64,000 nt of DNA from Datisca glomerata (lineage: Eukaryota > Streptophyta > Magnoliopsida > Cucurbitales > Datiscaceae): the NCBI GenBank assembly GCA_003255025.1, contig QANY01013656.1:1-64000 (forward strand), written 5' to 3'. Numbering within the stretch: the first letter of the stretch is position 1; each line of letters begins with the position of its first letter. The translations under genes were made by a program, and so were the position numbers. Shown here in pieces: positions 36,166 through 46,886 of the stretch. The notes under the pieces were generated by a model. The model was not told where the DNA came from and did not search any database. It saw nothing but the letters and a program-made list of their open reading frames with translations.

Positions 36166-36876
36166 CATAGTAGTAAATTCGTTCCGTTTCGGCTGGAATG
36201 GTCGGAACATTATGGTTCCGGCACAATGACGGAACGGATTGAGGGTAGTAAATCTTCCAGCTAAAAATCTGGTTAAAACAAAATATTATGGCCGGAATAC
36301 GTCCATTCCCTCAGAATATGTCCATTTCGCCCGGAATGGACGAAATGGCATCTAGGCCGGAGCTAGCCCTCCTTTGTAAAGCTGTATTAAATATTAACAG
36401 AGGCAACATTTTTCAACAACAATGCAGTTGATTAAGTGGCTAGGCAATTAAATTCTTGTATAATTGATTAAATTTTTTCTACAATTATTTTTTAGAATGT
36501 GTAACTTGTTTAGGTTAAATGTGTTATTTGTTTATATTATAAATAAATGAGAGATTATTTTTAGATTAAATGATTTCTTTAGATCAATTGGCTGATTTGT
36601 ATATCGATTTGTTACTTTTTCATGTGAAGAATTACGCTCGTGCTTTTAAATAAATCAGAATGCTTAGAACTAAATATGAGTTCTCAAAATAAAGAAGTTT
36701 GTTAATGAAAATATTTGTATTTGGCTAGTTATTTATTATATTATCTATAAAAAAATTATAATATTATTTTTACATGTCTGATCTTTTTTTTTTTTGAAAC
36801 AGAACATCGAATTGTCCGAAATGTTTTATTTTTTCAAAAAACCAAAACGGGCGTCGAAACGGAATCGACTACTATG
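36166..36876. mobile_element. hAT-type MITE in array unit 1 (copy B)
   Basis: Same element as 24834-25544, with the same CATAGTAG ends and CGTGTGAC/CGTGTAAC target duplication. Confidence 0.8.
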
Positions 36877-38806
36877 CGTGTAACACACGCGATAAAAAAA
36901 CTAGTATCGATAAGAGCCACTTAACTTTGAGAGCATCTCCTTTTGGGAAAAATTTCTAGCACTCTTGAAATACTGAATATTCAGTACTTCTCCATATCAT
37001 TTGATGACACGTGTACACATTTTACAAACTACAAGAATTTATTTATTCTATCTTTTTAAAATCTGAATAGAAAATAATATATATTTCAGACACATGATAA
37101 TTAATGATATGAAGTAGTACTGAATATTCAATACTTCAGGTGTACCGAATACTTTCTTCTCACTTTGAGAGTATTCTCTCTCATATTTTAGTGAGTTTCA
37201 CAAAATAAATAAAAATTTATCTCTAATGCTCTTATGGTTCTCAATCCCTATAAAATCTCAATAATTTCACTCATTACATTTTATGTTTTTACCGATCCTA
37301 CCTTACTTTTGAATTAAGACTCTTGATTTATACTTAGTTAGTAGTAATATATTTTCTATTCTAATGAATTATGTCTTGTCATTTGAGAAAGTATAGATTT
37401 ATCACTATCCACTAATTTAATTCATTGGGCTAGATTACACCGATTAAGAAAGTTTAGGTTCATAATTTAAATCGTACCTAGAGAATACAAAAAAACCTTC
37501 TTCTTCTTAAAATGACTTAATTGAATAATTTAAATTTAGACAATTAAAATTTTCTCTCCCCTCCAAGGTTCAAACCTCATGACATGTAACTTATTATTTT
37601 ACTTCAAGTTTGTTCAATAATAATTTTTTACTTCATTTTTGTTCTATAATAATTCTGTAATTTAATATAGCTAATTTTTCTTATATAATTGATTAATTTT
37701 TTTCTACAATTTTTTTTAGAATGTGTAACTTGTTTAGATCAAATGTGTTATTTCTTTGTACTATAAATAAATGAGAGATTATTTTTTGATTAAATAATTT
37801 TTTTAGATTAATTGGCTGATTTGTATATCGATTTGTTGCTTTTTCAAGTGAAAATTACACTCATGCTTTAAAATAAATCATAATGCTTAGAATTAAGTAC
37901 GAGTTCTCTAAACAAAGAAGTTTATTAACGAAAATATTTGTATTTGGCAAGTTATTTATAAAAAAGTTATAATATTATTTTTACATGTCTGAAATTTTTT
38001 TAGAAACGGACGACCAGAACACCGAAATATCCAAACCGTAATGTTTTTTTTCAAAAAATCAAAACGAGCGTCACAACAAATTTGACTAATACGCGTGTAA
38101 CACAGGTGATAAAGAACTTGTATCTATTAGAGCCACTTAACTTTGAGAACATCTCCCTTTGGGAAAAATTTCTAATACTTCTCAAGTACCGAATATTCAG
38201 TACTTCTCCATATCATTTGATGACACGTGTACACGTTTTACAAACTACAACAATTTATTTATTCTCTCTTCTTAAAATTTGAATAAAATATAATATTTTT
38301 AGATACATGATAAATAATAATATGAAATAGTACTGAATATTCAGTACTTCAGGTATACCGAATACTTTCTTCTCATTTTGAGAGTATTCTCTCTCATATT
38401 TTAATGAGTTCATAAAATAAATAAAAATTTATTTTGAAAGATCTTATGGTTCTACATCCCTATAAAATCTCAATAATTCCATTCATCACATTTTATGTTT
38501 TTAATGATCTTACCTTACTTTTGAATTAAGACTCTTGATTTATATATACTTAGTAGTAATATATTTTCTATTCCAATGAGTTAGGTCTTGTCATTTGAGA
38601 AAGTCTAGATTTATCACTATCTACTAATTTAATTCATCGGGTTAGATTACAGTGATTAAGAAAATTTAGATTCATAATTTAAATCGTACCTAGAGAATAT
38701 AAAAAAAACTTTTTTCTTATTAAAATGACTTAATTGAATAATTTAAAATATATTAAACAACTATTTATGTCTAAAGTTTTAAGTGATTTATATAAGCATG
38801 TGAGAC

Positions 38807-39628
38807 CATAGTAGCAAATCCGTTTCGTTTCAGCCGGAATAGTATTAACATTCTGGTTCCGGCACAAGGACGGAACAGATTGGGGGTAGTAAATCTTCCG
38901 GCCAAAAATCCGGTCAAAACGAAATATTCCGGCCATAATATGTCAATTCCTCCAGAATTTGTCCATTTTGCCAGGAATCGGCGAAATGGCTTCTAAGCCG
39001 GAGCTACCCCTCCTTTGCAAAACTATAGTAAATATTAACAGATGTAATATTTTTTGATGACTTGAGTTGATCAACTGGCTAGGTAATTAAATTTTTTTCT
39101 CCCCTTAAAGGTTCAAACCTCATGACATGCAACTTATTATTTTACTTCAATAATAATTTTTTTACTTTATTTTTGTTCTATAATAAATTTGTAATTTAAT
39201 ATAGCTAACTTTTCTTGTATAATTGATTAAATTTTTTTCAAGAATTTTTTTTAGAATGTGTAACTTGCTTAAATCAAATGTCTTATTTGTTTATATTATA
39301 AATAAAGGAGAGATTATTTTTAGATCAAATGATTTTTTTAGATTAATGACTGATTTGTATCGATTTGTTATTTTTTCATGTGAAGAATTATGCTCATGCT
39401 TTTAAATAAATCACAATGCTTAGAATTAAGTACGGATTCTCAAAATAAAGAAGTTTGTTAATGAAAATATTTGTATTTGGCTAGTTATTTATTATATTAT
39501 TTATAAAAAATTATAATATTATTTTTACATGTCTAAAATTATTTTTCGAAACGGAACACCGAAATATCTGAAATGTTCTATTTTTTCAAAAAATCGAAAC
39601 AAGCGTCGAAACGGAATCGACTACTATG
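38807..39628. mobile_element. hAT-type MITE in array unit 3
   Basis: CATAGTAGCAAATCCGTTTCG on the left and CGGAATCGACTACTATG on the right. It is longer than in unit 1 because it keeps the segment with GGTTCAAACC. The flanking duplication is eroded, in keeping with an older copy. A right end only (GACTAATACG) remains in unit 2 near 38080-38092. Confidence 0.7.
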
Positions 39629-39950
39629 CGCGTAACACACATGATAAAAACTAGTATATATAAGAGCCACTTAACTTTGAGAGCATCTCCCTTTGGGAAA
39701 ATTTTCTAGTACTTCTGAAGTACTGAATATTCAGTACTTATCCATATCATTTGATGATATGTGTACAAGTTTTACAAATTTCAAGAATTTATTTATTCTC
39801 TCTCCTTAAAATCTGAATAAAATATAATATATTTTAGACACATGATAATTAATGATATGAAGTAGTACTGATATTCAATATTTCAGGTGTACTGAATACT
39901 CTCTTCTCACTTTGAGAGTATTCTCTCTCATATTTTAATGAGTTTATTAA

Positions 39951-40530
39951 ATTAGGAAACTAACCCATTATAGAAAAATAAGTAAAAGAATAACCCAAAA
40001 ATTAGTAAATTGCACAAATGGCCGAATTTACTAGAAGCCCAATATGAAAACATAATAATAATAGCGAATTGCTGAAATTACGCTTACTAACAAAAGGAAG
40101 CATGACTCCCTCACGTCTCATTTCATCGAAGAACCAAAACTCTAGCCTCAAATTCTCTCACGCGACGACGCTTAAAGATGTAAGAAAAAGTCTTCGAAAT
40201 TTTCATTGCAAAACTAAATCGCAACAAATTGACGGGAATCTACATCTAACAATGCAACGATCAGGAAAAATTATGATTGTAAGTTGAAATTTCAATTTTC
40301 GTTTTTTTATATAACAATATATTCTAGATAAGTTTTTTGTGCATGCGCTTTAGGTTTAATCTGAAGTTCACGTCTGATTTTTCTGAGATTTGTAATTATT
40401 ATGAATTTTTTTAATTTTATTTAAGTTATTTTTCTTCATGAAGCTGACTTAATATACCTACAAAATAAATGACATTAAATAAACGTAAAACTTAAACTAG
40501 CTTAAATAACTATTTTTTTTATAAAGGAGC
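39951..40530. other. Stretch without a recognised gene
   Basis: The open frame at 40069-40287 (72 residues) matches no family I recognise; a GTAAG follows an ATG-rich stretch near 40280, so an exon is possible but unsupported. Confidence 0.25.
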
Positions 40531-40730
40531 AGTTGAATGCTATTCTGGGCCTGAGATGCCCAGCTGCCTGCCGGGGGACTAGGACTTCGGCTGTACATAA
40601 GCTAAGCAACAGCGCTCCCGATCTTAGGTCAGTTCCCCTATAAGGGCCCTTATTTTCCATATCCAACCCAGTGTGACCCGCGAACCATCTAACAAACCGA
40701 CCATAGTGGCCCAACTCCAACGACTCTCCT
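40531..40730. promoter_or_regulatory. GC-rich island with GGCCCA motifs upstream of the PPR gene
   Basis: A sharp GC-rich island in AT-rich DNA. It holds a perfect 6-bp stem, CTGGGCCTGAGATGCCCAG (40545-40563), and TGGGCC-type site II motifs at 40546-40551 and, inverted, 40708-40713. GGGCCCTTAT lies near 40645. Site II elements are known to be frequent in promoters of plant nuclear genes for organelle functions, which suits the PPR gene about 330-500 bp downstream. A pyrimidine-rich CTCTCCTTTCTCTTTCTCTC stretch, often near plant transcription starts, follows at 40724-40744. Confidence 0.4.
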
Positions 40731-41054
40731 TTCTCTTTCTCTCTCTAACCCTGGTTTCATTTCGCTGCTCTGCCTCTCTTCTCTTGCAGTGGGAAGGCTT
40801 GCAGCCTAGTTTTGGTAGCGAGACAATTACAAACTCATGAAAATGAGAGATTTCCCAGCGCTGACCATTTCATTTCTGTCTCTAAAAGCACATAATTTTT
40901 ATTGTCTACCTTAGTCTTTGAGTAATTACAGGGAGCGTGGCTCCTTCACATCCTCTAACCAGAGAACTTGGACCATGTGGCTTCTGCACCACCTTAAACC
41001 CTTTTCAACTAACGAAACCTAAGAAACCTAACTCTTGTAAATCCTCGTTCTTCG

Positions 41055-43553
41055 ATGGATATGCGAAGACTGGCAATCGCCAAGCCAGCCCCTTTCTCAC
41101 CCACCATCACTCGCCTCATGACCTGCGTTACATCCGCATCCCATCAGCGCCACCACCTAGACCAGTCTCAGCCATTATCAGAGCTCCAGAATAAACCTCC
41201 TCAAAGTTCAAACGAGAGTTTGATCAGCTGGGTATCATCTATTCTCTCACAACCATCGTTAGATTCTTCTAAATGTAGAGTACTTATACCCCATTTGTCT
41301 CCGTACGAGTTTGATCGACTATTCTTCTCTATAGGATTTAACGTTAACCCGAAAACAACTCTTAATTTCTTCTACTTTGCATCTGAATATTTCAAGTTCC
41401 GATTTACAGTTCGATCTTATTGCATTCTGATTCGTTTGCTCATTATTTCCTGTCTTATACCCCCTTCGAGATTGCTTTTGATTCGTTTGATTGATGGGAA
41501 GCTCCCAGTATTATTTGCAAACCCAAACAATCATCATCTCGAGATAGCAACTGCATTGTCGGATTTGAATGCGGTAGCTGGGCATAGTGGGGTTCAGGCA
41601 TTTGATATGCTTATACATGTTTACTGTACGCAATTCAGGAATGCGGGTTTCGGTCTTGCTGTTGATGTTTTTCACTTATTAGCTAGTAATGGTATTTTTC
41701 CATCCTTGAAGACTTGCAATTTTTTGTTAAGTTCTTTGGTGAAGGCAAATGAACTTCAAAGAAGTTACGAAGTATTTGAAGCAATATCTCGAGGTGTTCT
41801 TCCAGACGTTTTCTTGTTTACCACTGCAATTAACTCATTTTGTAAGCAAGGGAAGATGGAAAATGCTATTGAGTTGTTGACGAAAATGGAGGTTCTGGGT
41901 GTTTCTCCAAATGTTGTTACATACAATAATATAATCCATGGCCTGTGCGAGAATGGGAGATTGGATGAAGCATTCCACTATAAAGAGAAGATGGTGAAGC
42001 AAGGTGTGAATCCTACTCTTATTACTTATAGTGTGCTTATTAATGGTTTGATAAAGCTGGAGAAATTTGATGAGGCAAACCATATTTTGAAGGAAATAAT
42101 GGATGCAGGGTTTGTCCCAAACGAGGTCGTATACAATACATTAATCCATGGGTATTGTAAAATGGGAAATATTAGTGAAGCGCTTAAGATAAGGGATGTG
42201 ATGGTATCCAAAGACATGACTCCCAATTCAGTCACTCTTAATACTCTTATGCAGGGTTTTTGCAAGAGTAACCAAATGGAGTGTGCTGAGCATGCTCTGA
42301 AGGAGATACTATCAAAAGGCTTTCCCATTAACCAAGGTGCTTGCTTTTCAGTAATCCATTGGTTATGTATGAAGTCTAAGTTTGATTCTGCATTGTGGTT
42401 CACAAATAACATGCTATTAAGAAACTTTAGGCCTAGTGATGGATTGCTTACCACATTGGTCTGTGGGCTTTGCAAGGATGGAAAACATTCAGAAGCAACT
42501 GACCTTTGGCTTAGGCTATTGGAGAAAGGGTGTGCTGCCAATACAGTAACCTCTAATGCATTAATCCATGGACTTTGTGAAGCAGGTAATATGCAAGAGG
42601 CTGTTAGGATACTCAAGGAAATGCTTGACAGGGGCTTGGTGTTAGATACGATCACATATAACACACTCATCTTTGGCTGTTGCAAAGAGGGGAAAGTGGA
42701 GGAAGGCTTCAAACTTAAGGAAGATATGTTTAAGCGAGGAATTCAACCAGACATCTGTACTTACAATTTGCTAATACATGGACTGTGTAATAAAGGAAAA
42801 ATGGACGATTCTGTTTTACTTTGGGATGAGTGCAAAAGAAATGGATTGGTTGCTAATGTTTATACATATGGTGTGATGATTGATGGATATTGTAAAGCAA
42901 ACAAAATTGAAGAGGCCGAAAACTTGTTCAACGAGTTAGTTACTAAGAAAATGAAGCTAAATTCTGTTGTTTATAACACGCTTATTAGAGGATTTTGTCA
43001 AAATGGGCAAGTGAATGCAGCATTTAAACTTCGTGATGAGATGAAAAGCAAGGGAATTCCACCGACTTGTGCGACATATACTTCCCTAATACATGGGATG
43101 TGCAACATTGGCCAAATCGAGGATGCAAACAACCTCTTAGATGAAATGAGAAAGGAGGGCTTATTGCCAAATGTAGTCTGTTATACAGCATTAATTAATG
43201 GTTATTGTAAATTAGGACAGATGGATAAAGTGGGAAATATCTTGCTGGATATGTCTTACTATAAAATACAACCTAATGTGGTGACCTACACTGTCATGAT
43301 TGATGGGTATTCTAAACTAGGGAACATGGAAGAAGCAATGAAGGTTTTAAGCAAAATGAGAGAAAATAGAATTGCCCCGGATGTTGTAACTTATAATACC
43401 TTGACTAATGGATTCTGCAAGGTAAAGGAATTGGGGACTGCTTTTGAAGTGTGTGATCAGATGTCCAGTAGAGGATTATCTTTAGATGAAATAACATACA
43501 CCACACTTGTTCATGGGTGGGACAAATCTTCTACAATTACAAGTCAAGACTGA
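41055..43553 (+). CDS. P-class pentatricopeptide repeat (PPR) protein, organelle-targeted
   Basis: An intronless 832-residue protein. The first ~45 residues are rich in Arg, Ser and Thr and poor in acidic residues, fitting an organelle transit peptide. A non-repeat region follows, then from about residue 215 some 17 PPR repeats of about 35 residues, with the usual VVTYNTLIHGYCK-type helix A. There is no E, DYW or SMR tail, so it is P-class; such proteins bind single-stranded organelle RNA and affect its stability, splicing or translation. The pre-repeat part (LSPYEFDRLFFSIGFNVNPKTTLNFF, RLIDGKLPVL) strongly resembles the Arabidopsis protein At4g19440, annotated as chloroplastic, so I think it is an orthologue. 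The ATG at 41055 is the first one giving a basic N-terminus; an overlapping frame at 40937-41194 is not the gene. Confidence 0.93.
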   Translation: MDMRRLAIAKPAPFSPTITRLMTCVTSASHQRHHLDQSQPLSELQNKPPQSSNESLISWVSSILSQPSLDSSKCRVLIPHLSPYEFDRLFFSIGFNVNPKTTLNFFYFASEYFKFRFTVRSYCILIRLLIISCLIPPSRLLLIRLIDGKLPVLFANPNNHHLEIATALSDLNAVAGHSGVQAFDMLIHVYCTQFRNAGFGLAVDVFHLLASNGIFPSLKTCNFLLSSLVKANELQRSYEVFEAISRGVLPDVFLFTTAINSFCKQGKMENAIELLTKMEVLGVSPNVVTYNNIIHGLCENGRLDEAFHYKEKMVKQGVNPTLITYSVLINGLIKLEKFDEANHILKEIMDAGFVPNEVVYNTLIHGYCKMGNISEALKIRDVMVSKDMTPNSVTLNTLMQGFCKSNQMECAEHALKEILSKGFPINQGACFSVIHWLCMKSKFDSALWFTNNMLLRNFRPSDGLLTTLVCGLCKDGKHSEATDLWLRLLEKGCAANTVTSNALIHGLCEAGNMQEAVRILKEMLDRGLVLDTITYNTLIFGCCKEGKVEEGFKLKEDMFKRGIQPDICTYNLLIHGLCNKGKMDDSVLLWDECKRNGLVANVYTYGVMIDGYCKANKIEEAENLFNELVTKKMKLNSVVYNTLIRGFCQNGQVNAAFKLRDEMKSKGIPPTCATYTSLIHGMCNIGQIEDANNLLDEMRKEGLLPNVVCYTALINGYCKLGQMDKVGNILLDMSYYKIQPNVVTYTVMIDGYSKLGNMEEAMKVLSKMRENRIAPDVVTYNTLTNGFCKVKELGTAFEVCDQMSSRGLSLDEITYTTLVHGWDKSSTITSQD

Positions 43554-45195
43554 TATGTATTGTTCTCAAGTCCCCAACAATTACAGATGAAGAATGATCA
43601 GGTAGAAATCAGACATCGTTTACTTCATTATGCATTGAACCAGTTCTTATTCTGAATTTTAACTGATTAACTTAAATAAGTCAAAATCGATATAGTTATG
43701 TTCAAATTTTGCAACAATTTCTAGTTTCTAATACTTTTTATCTTTTTGACGAGGACAGATAGCAAGCAGCGGGCCTGCATTTTCTTCCCAAGGAAAGTGC
43801 CATCTTTGAACGATGTTTGAGCCATGGACGTGATGCATGATCATGCCAGGTAATTGGAATTTTTGTACAGACTTTTGTGAGAAACATTGTTGTGATTGCT
43901 GTGTTAAATTGTTCCAAATCCCCATTGCGTGAATATGCAAAGAATATTCATGAAGTCGTGCGAGTTTGAATACAGGGATCATGATCTGCCCTCTGAGTAA
44001 CTTCAGGCTTTGGAATTTGATGATAGAGCAATTATAGACTGTGAGTAATATTTTCTGGTCTTTATATTGTTATGAGTAGATAGTATCATTTCCACTTATA
44101 GCGATTCTGTTTTATTATCTTTGTACAGCTAAATGGTTTAAGAAATATAATTTGGGATAGGGGTTAATAACCAGGCATGCAAGATGGTTAATGATCATAA
44201 TGTCTTATTATATTTGATGGGTCATGGTAAAAGTAAAATTGCTTTTAACTTTAAAAGATCTCGAGGTTTGAAATGATTTTTTTTGTGTATGCTGAAATGG
44301 GGTACAATTTCTGGTTTTTGCTTTTGAACCAAGATACTAACACATTACACAAGTGAATGATAGCCTGCTGGTGGATTTCAAAATGAGATTCAGGATATTC
44401 TCAAAATCAAGTTGAGGATTAGCCTCTGATATTTATTCCCAATCTAGTGAGTAGTCGCCACCACAACTAAGTTATCGATATATTTGAGTCATTTGGCTGT
44501 TGGATCCGTGCTTTCCACTCTGTGACTAGCCTTTTGGAATTCCCTTGAAAGGTCAAATTGCTCATCTATGACGGAAGCCCGTCTGATTGTTCTGTCCCTT
44601 AAACTATCATTAGAATCAACGTGTTGATTGATTAGAGATCCCTTTAAGTTACAACTTCTATCAATAAACGTTCAACTTGATGGAATTCTGAATATATGAT
44701 CTTGACTCCGCAGGTGAACATTGATAACCATGGTGGCTGATATGTTCATCCCCTTACAAAGTGAAGAGACTGATCTATACAGAGTTTGCCGATATTCTTA
44801 TCAAATGGGTTGTAGCCAAGGTATTGACCCATTAAGTATACCAGAAAATTTACTTCATTGAACTATGGAGTTCCTGATTACATGATGATCTCACAGAAAA
44901 TTTTCTTTTTGGACATTGAAAGGGAGCACACATACACTGATGAAGGTGATTCAGCGCTGCCTGTATAACCATCAAGACAAGGTATAAATAATAGGATAAT
45001 GAATTATGTGATAATTGTATCCGTTATATGCGTTAAACAGACAATATTGCTTAATGAGTCAATTTGGAGAATTGGGTCTAAATTGCAAAGAAAAATCAAA
45101 GATATTTTTTATTCATTGAATTAGAAAATATTGGAGATTGAAGGTTTTTTTATCACACACACCACAAGGCTTTCTTCACTAATAAAGTACAAGTT
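43554..45195. other. 3' flank of the PPR gene, no further coding region seen
   Basis: Could contain 3' UTR exons of the PPR transcript, which are common in PPR genes; GT-AG choices cannot be fixed by eye. A small minus-strand frame at 43728-43982 is not convincing. Confidence 0.35.
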
Positions 45196-45589
45196 TTAAC
45201 AATTCTCATTATAAAAAAAATTGACCTCCAGATCCTTTACAGCCTTAGGAGGAATGTTATCCAACACTTTCTCTTTGCCTTTAGGACAATAGATTCCTGT
45301 CCTATCATCTGGTGCCCATAAATTAGAATCCCCATCTCCCATATTACTGCCCTGACTCTTCATTTCCTTGGCTTCCAGTTCCACAGCCTCCTTTATGGAA
45401 TCAGGGGAGGAGCTTTTCTTGTGATATCCTTTCCGCGCTATTGGCCTGCGTCAAAGAGAACATTTTTCAGCGGACCCATTGTAAATTCATGAAAAGGAAA
45501 GAAACTTTAGCATGGAATTCAAATTAGAATGCTTACTTGAAGAACATGGAGTTCATGGTATGTGCCCCTCTCACAAATGCTGTGGACAT
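45196..45589 (-). CDS. Small LEA-like protein, two exons
   Basis: On the minus strand exon 1 runs 45589-45537, followed by an intron of 91 bp (45536-45446) with GT...AG ends (AA|GTAAGC, CGCAG|GC). Exon 2 runs 45445-45196. The joined frame encodes 100 residues. It starts MSTAFVRGAHTMNSMFF, a short basic, hydroxylated N-terminus that could target mitochondria or plastids. The C-terminal half has LWAPDDRTGIYCPKG followed by IPPKA, close to the W-x-P-D-x-x-T-G-x-Y-x-P motif of plant LEA_3/SAG21-like late embryogenesis abundant proteins. Members are small, soluble or organelle-targeted, and linked to desiccation or oxidative stress. The exon join is my inference; the frame through both exons is uninterrupted. 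Confidence 0.7.
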
Positions 45590-46886
45590 TTTTTCTTTTC
45601 AAGAATATGAATGATATTTTAAACGGTGATAGGATTTGGTATACATAAATAAGAGAAAAGGGGTAGTGTTATCCGTTTCTCACATTTCAATAGAGATTTA
45701 AGGGATGGAGGTATGGCCATGGGTCTTTGTTTATCTGCACGTTCAATGTTTGTTTGAACCTCAAAGTTTGAAGGTTGTTATAGGATTACCATTGACCAAA
45801 AGAAGCTTGATCTCGCACTCCAAAACAAGTTGTTCAAAGGCATGGACACTCGTTATGGGCTTGGCTTGTCTCTTTCCTTCACCCCTCATTTGATGCTTTA
45901 TCTCTCTTTACTTCCCACAATCTGCACATGTACAAATCTCATCATCTCACCTATTTTATAAGAAGAATTTATTCGACACGTATTTTTGTGTGCTTAAATG
46001 ACATGGACACATTTCAAGTTTGGAAAATGACACGGCGTTATGAAATGACCAATGTATTCATGCGTTCTTCCTTATTCACAGACATCTTTTTCTCCCCCGT
46101 GTCTCCACCTTTTACTTCTCTCTTATTGTTTTTTTCAATTGCATTTCTTTAATTTCCTTTCTTTAGTTTCCATGGGCATTTGTTTTGACAGTGTAAAACA
46201 TTCCCTGTATGGTATTCTTTAATTTCCATTCTATAGTTTCCATATGCATGTCTTCCATGCATATCTACGGCAAAAGAATTTCACACAACAAAATTATAAA
46301 TTACAAAACTAAAATAAAACTTCTCCTAACAAACTAAATTAAGTAATGTGCAAAATAAATCGGCATATTCTAGGGCTCTGAAATAATGATTTTGAGTTTT
46401 TTTTTGTCATTGAAATATAATAATATGAAGGGAGATTAGACTCATTTTTTTTAAATTAGAAGAGTGTTTTTTTTTCAAACAAATTACTAGGAGTGAGAAG
46501 AATTTTTTAAAATTTTTATTTGTAATAGTTCTTTTTCCTTCAAAGATGTAAGAATTACGCTCACACTGTAGCACTTTTCCTTCAAAGATGTGAGGATTAC
46601 ACTCATACCGAAGTCTTCCTCAGCGGAAAAACTCCTAGTAATCTATTTGATAATTTAAAAAAAAAAATTGTCCTAACAAGGGATTTATTGACATTTTTCG
46701 TACAACAAAAGATATAACAACTGGTACACAAAGTAGAAATTCAAAATCTTATTAAAAATAAAGAAAAAAGAAGGTTGCCAAGTCCACTTTTCTGCTTGAA
46801 ATCCAAACCTCTGTTTTTCCAAATCATGCTCTATATAGAAATCTCGTTGTAGAAGATTACCCAGAATCATTGTCGGTCGGCTAACA
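45590..46886. other. Upstream region of the LEA-like gene; no further gene
   Basis: Contains frames at 45705-45893 and 45928-46152 that do not resemble known proteins. A 44-bp imperfect tandem repeat occurs at 46535-46620 (TTCCTTCAAAGATGT-A-GATTAC twice). Confidence 0.35.

Larger units (their letters stand above)
32239..37396. repeat. Segmental duplication, copy B (5158 bp), carrying a BAHD gene
   Basis: Near-identical partner of 20907-26063. Beyond 37396 the sequence carries on smoothly through array units 2 and 3, whereas copy A stops, so this is the likely original locus. The upstream region 32244-33777 holds no other gene and matches copy A. Confidence 0.95.
35778..39950. repeat. Tandem array of three 1.2-1.5-kb units downstream of BAHD copy B
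   Basis: Units start with CA-AAAATAAATA at 35778, 37199 and 38411, and the last ends near 39950. Lengths are about 1421, 1212 and 1540 bp. All share the same succession: CTTATGGTTCTAC..CCCTATAAAATCTC, a TTTATCACTATC-ACTAATTTAATTCA block, the MITE region, and AGTACTGAATATTCA..TACTTC with TTTGAGAGTATTCTCTC at the end. Unit 2 lacks the left part of the MITE. Units 2 and 3 have a GGTTCAAACCTCATGACATG segment that unit 1 lacks. No coding capacity. Confidence 0.85.

Noticed and set aside
40502..40720. Possible protein or known small nuclear RNA in the GC-rich island
   Set aside because: The minus-strand frame has no family features, and I could not match U1-U6, 7SL or 5S patterns.
42026..42712. 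228-codon minus-strand open frame
   Set aside because: Antisense shadow of the PPR gene; its regular pattern mirrors the PPR repeats.
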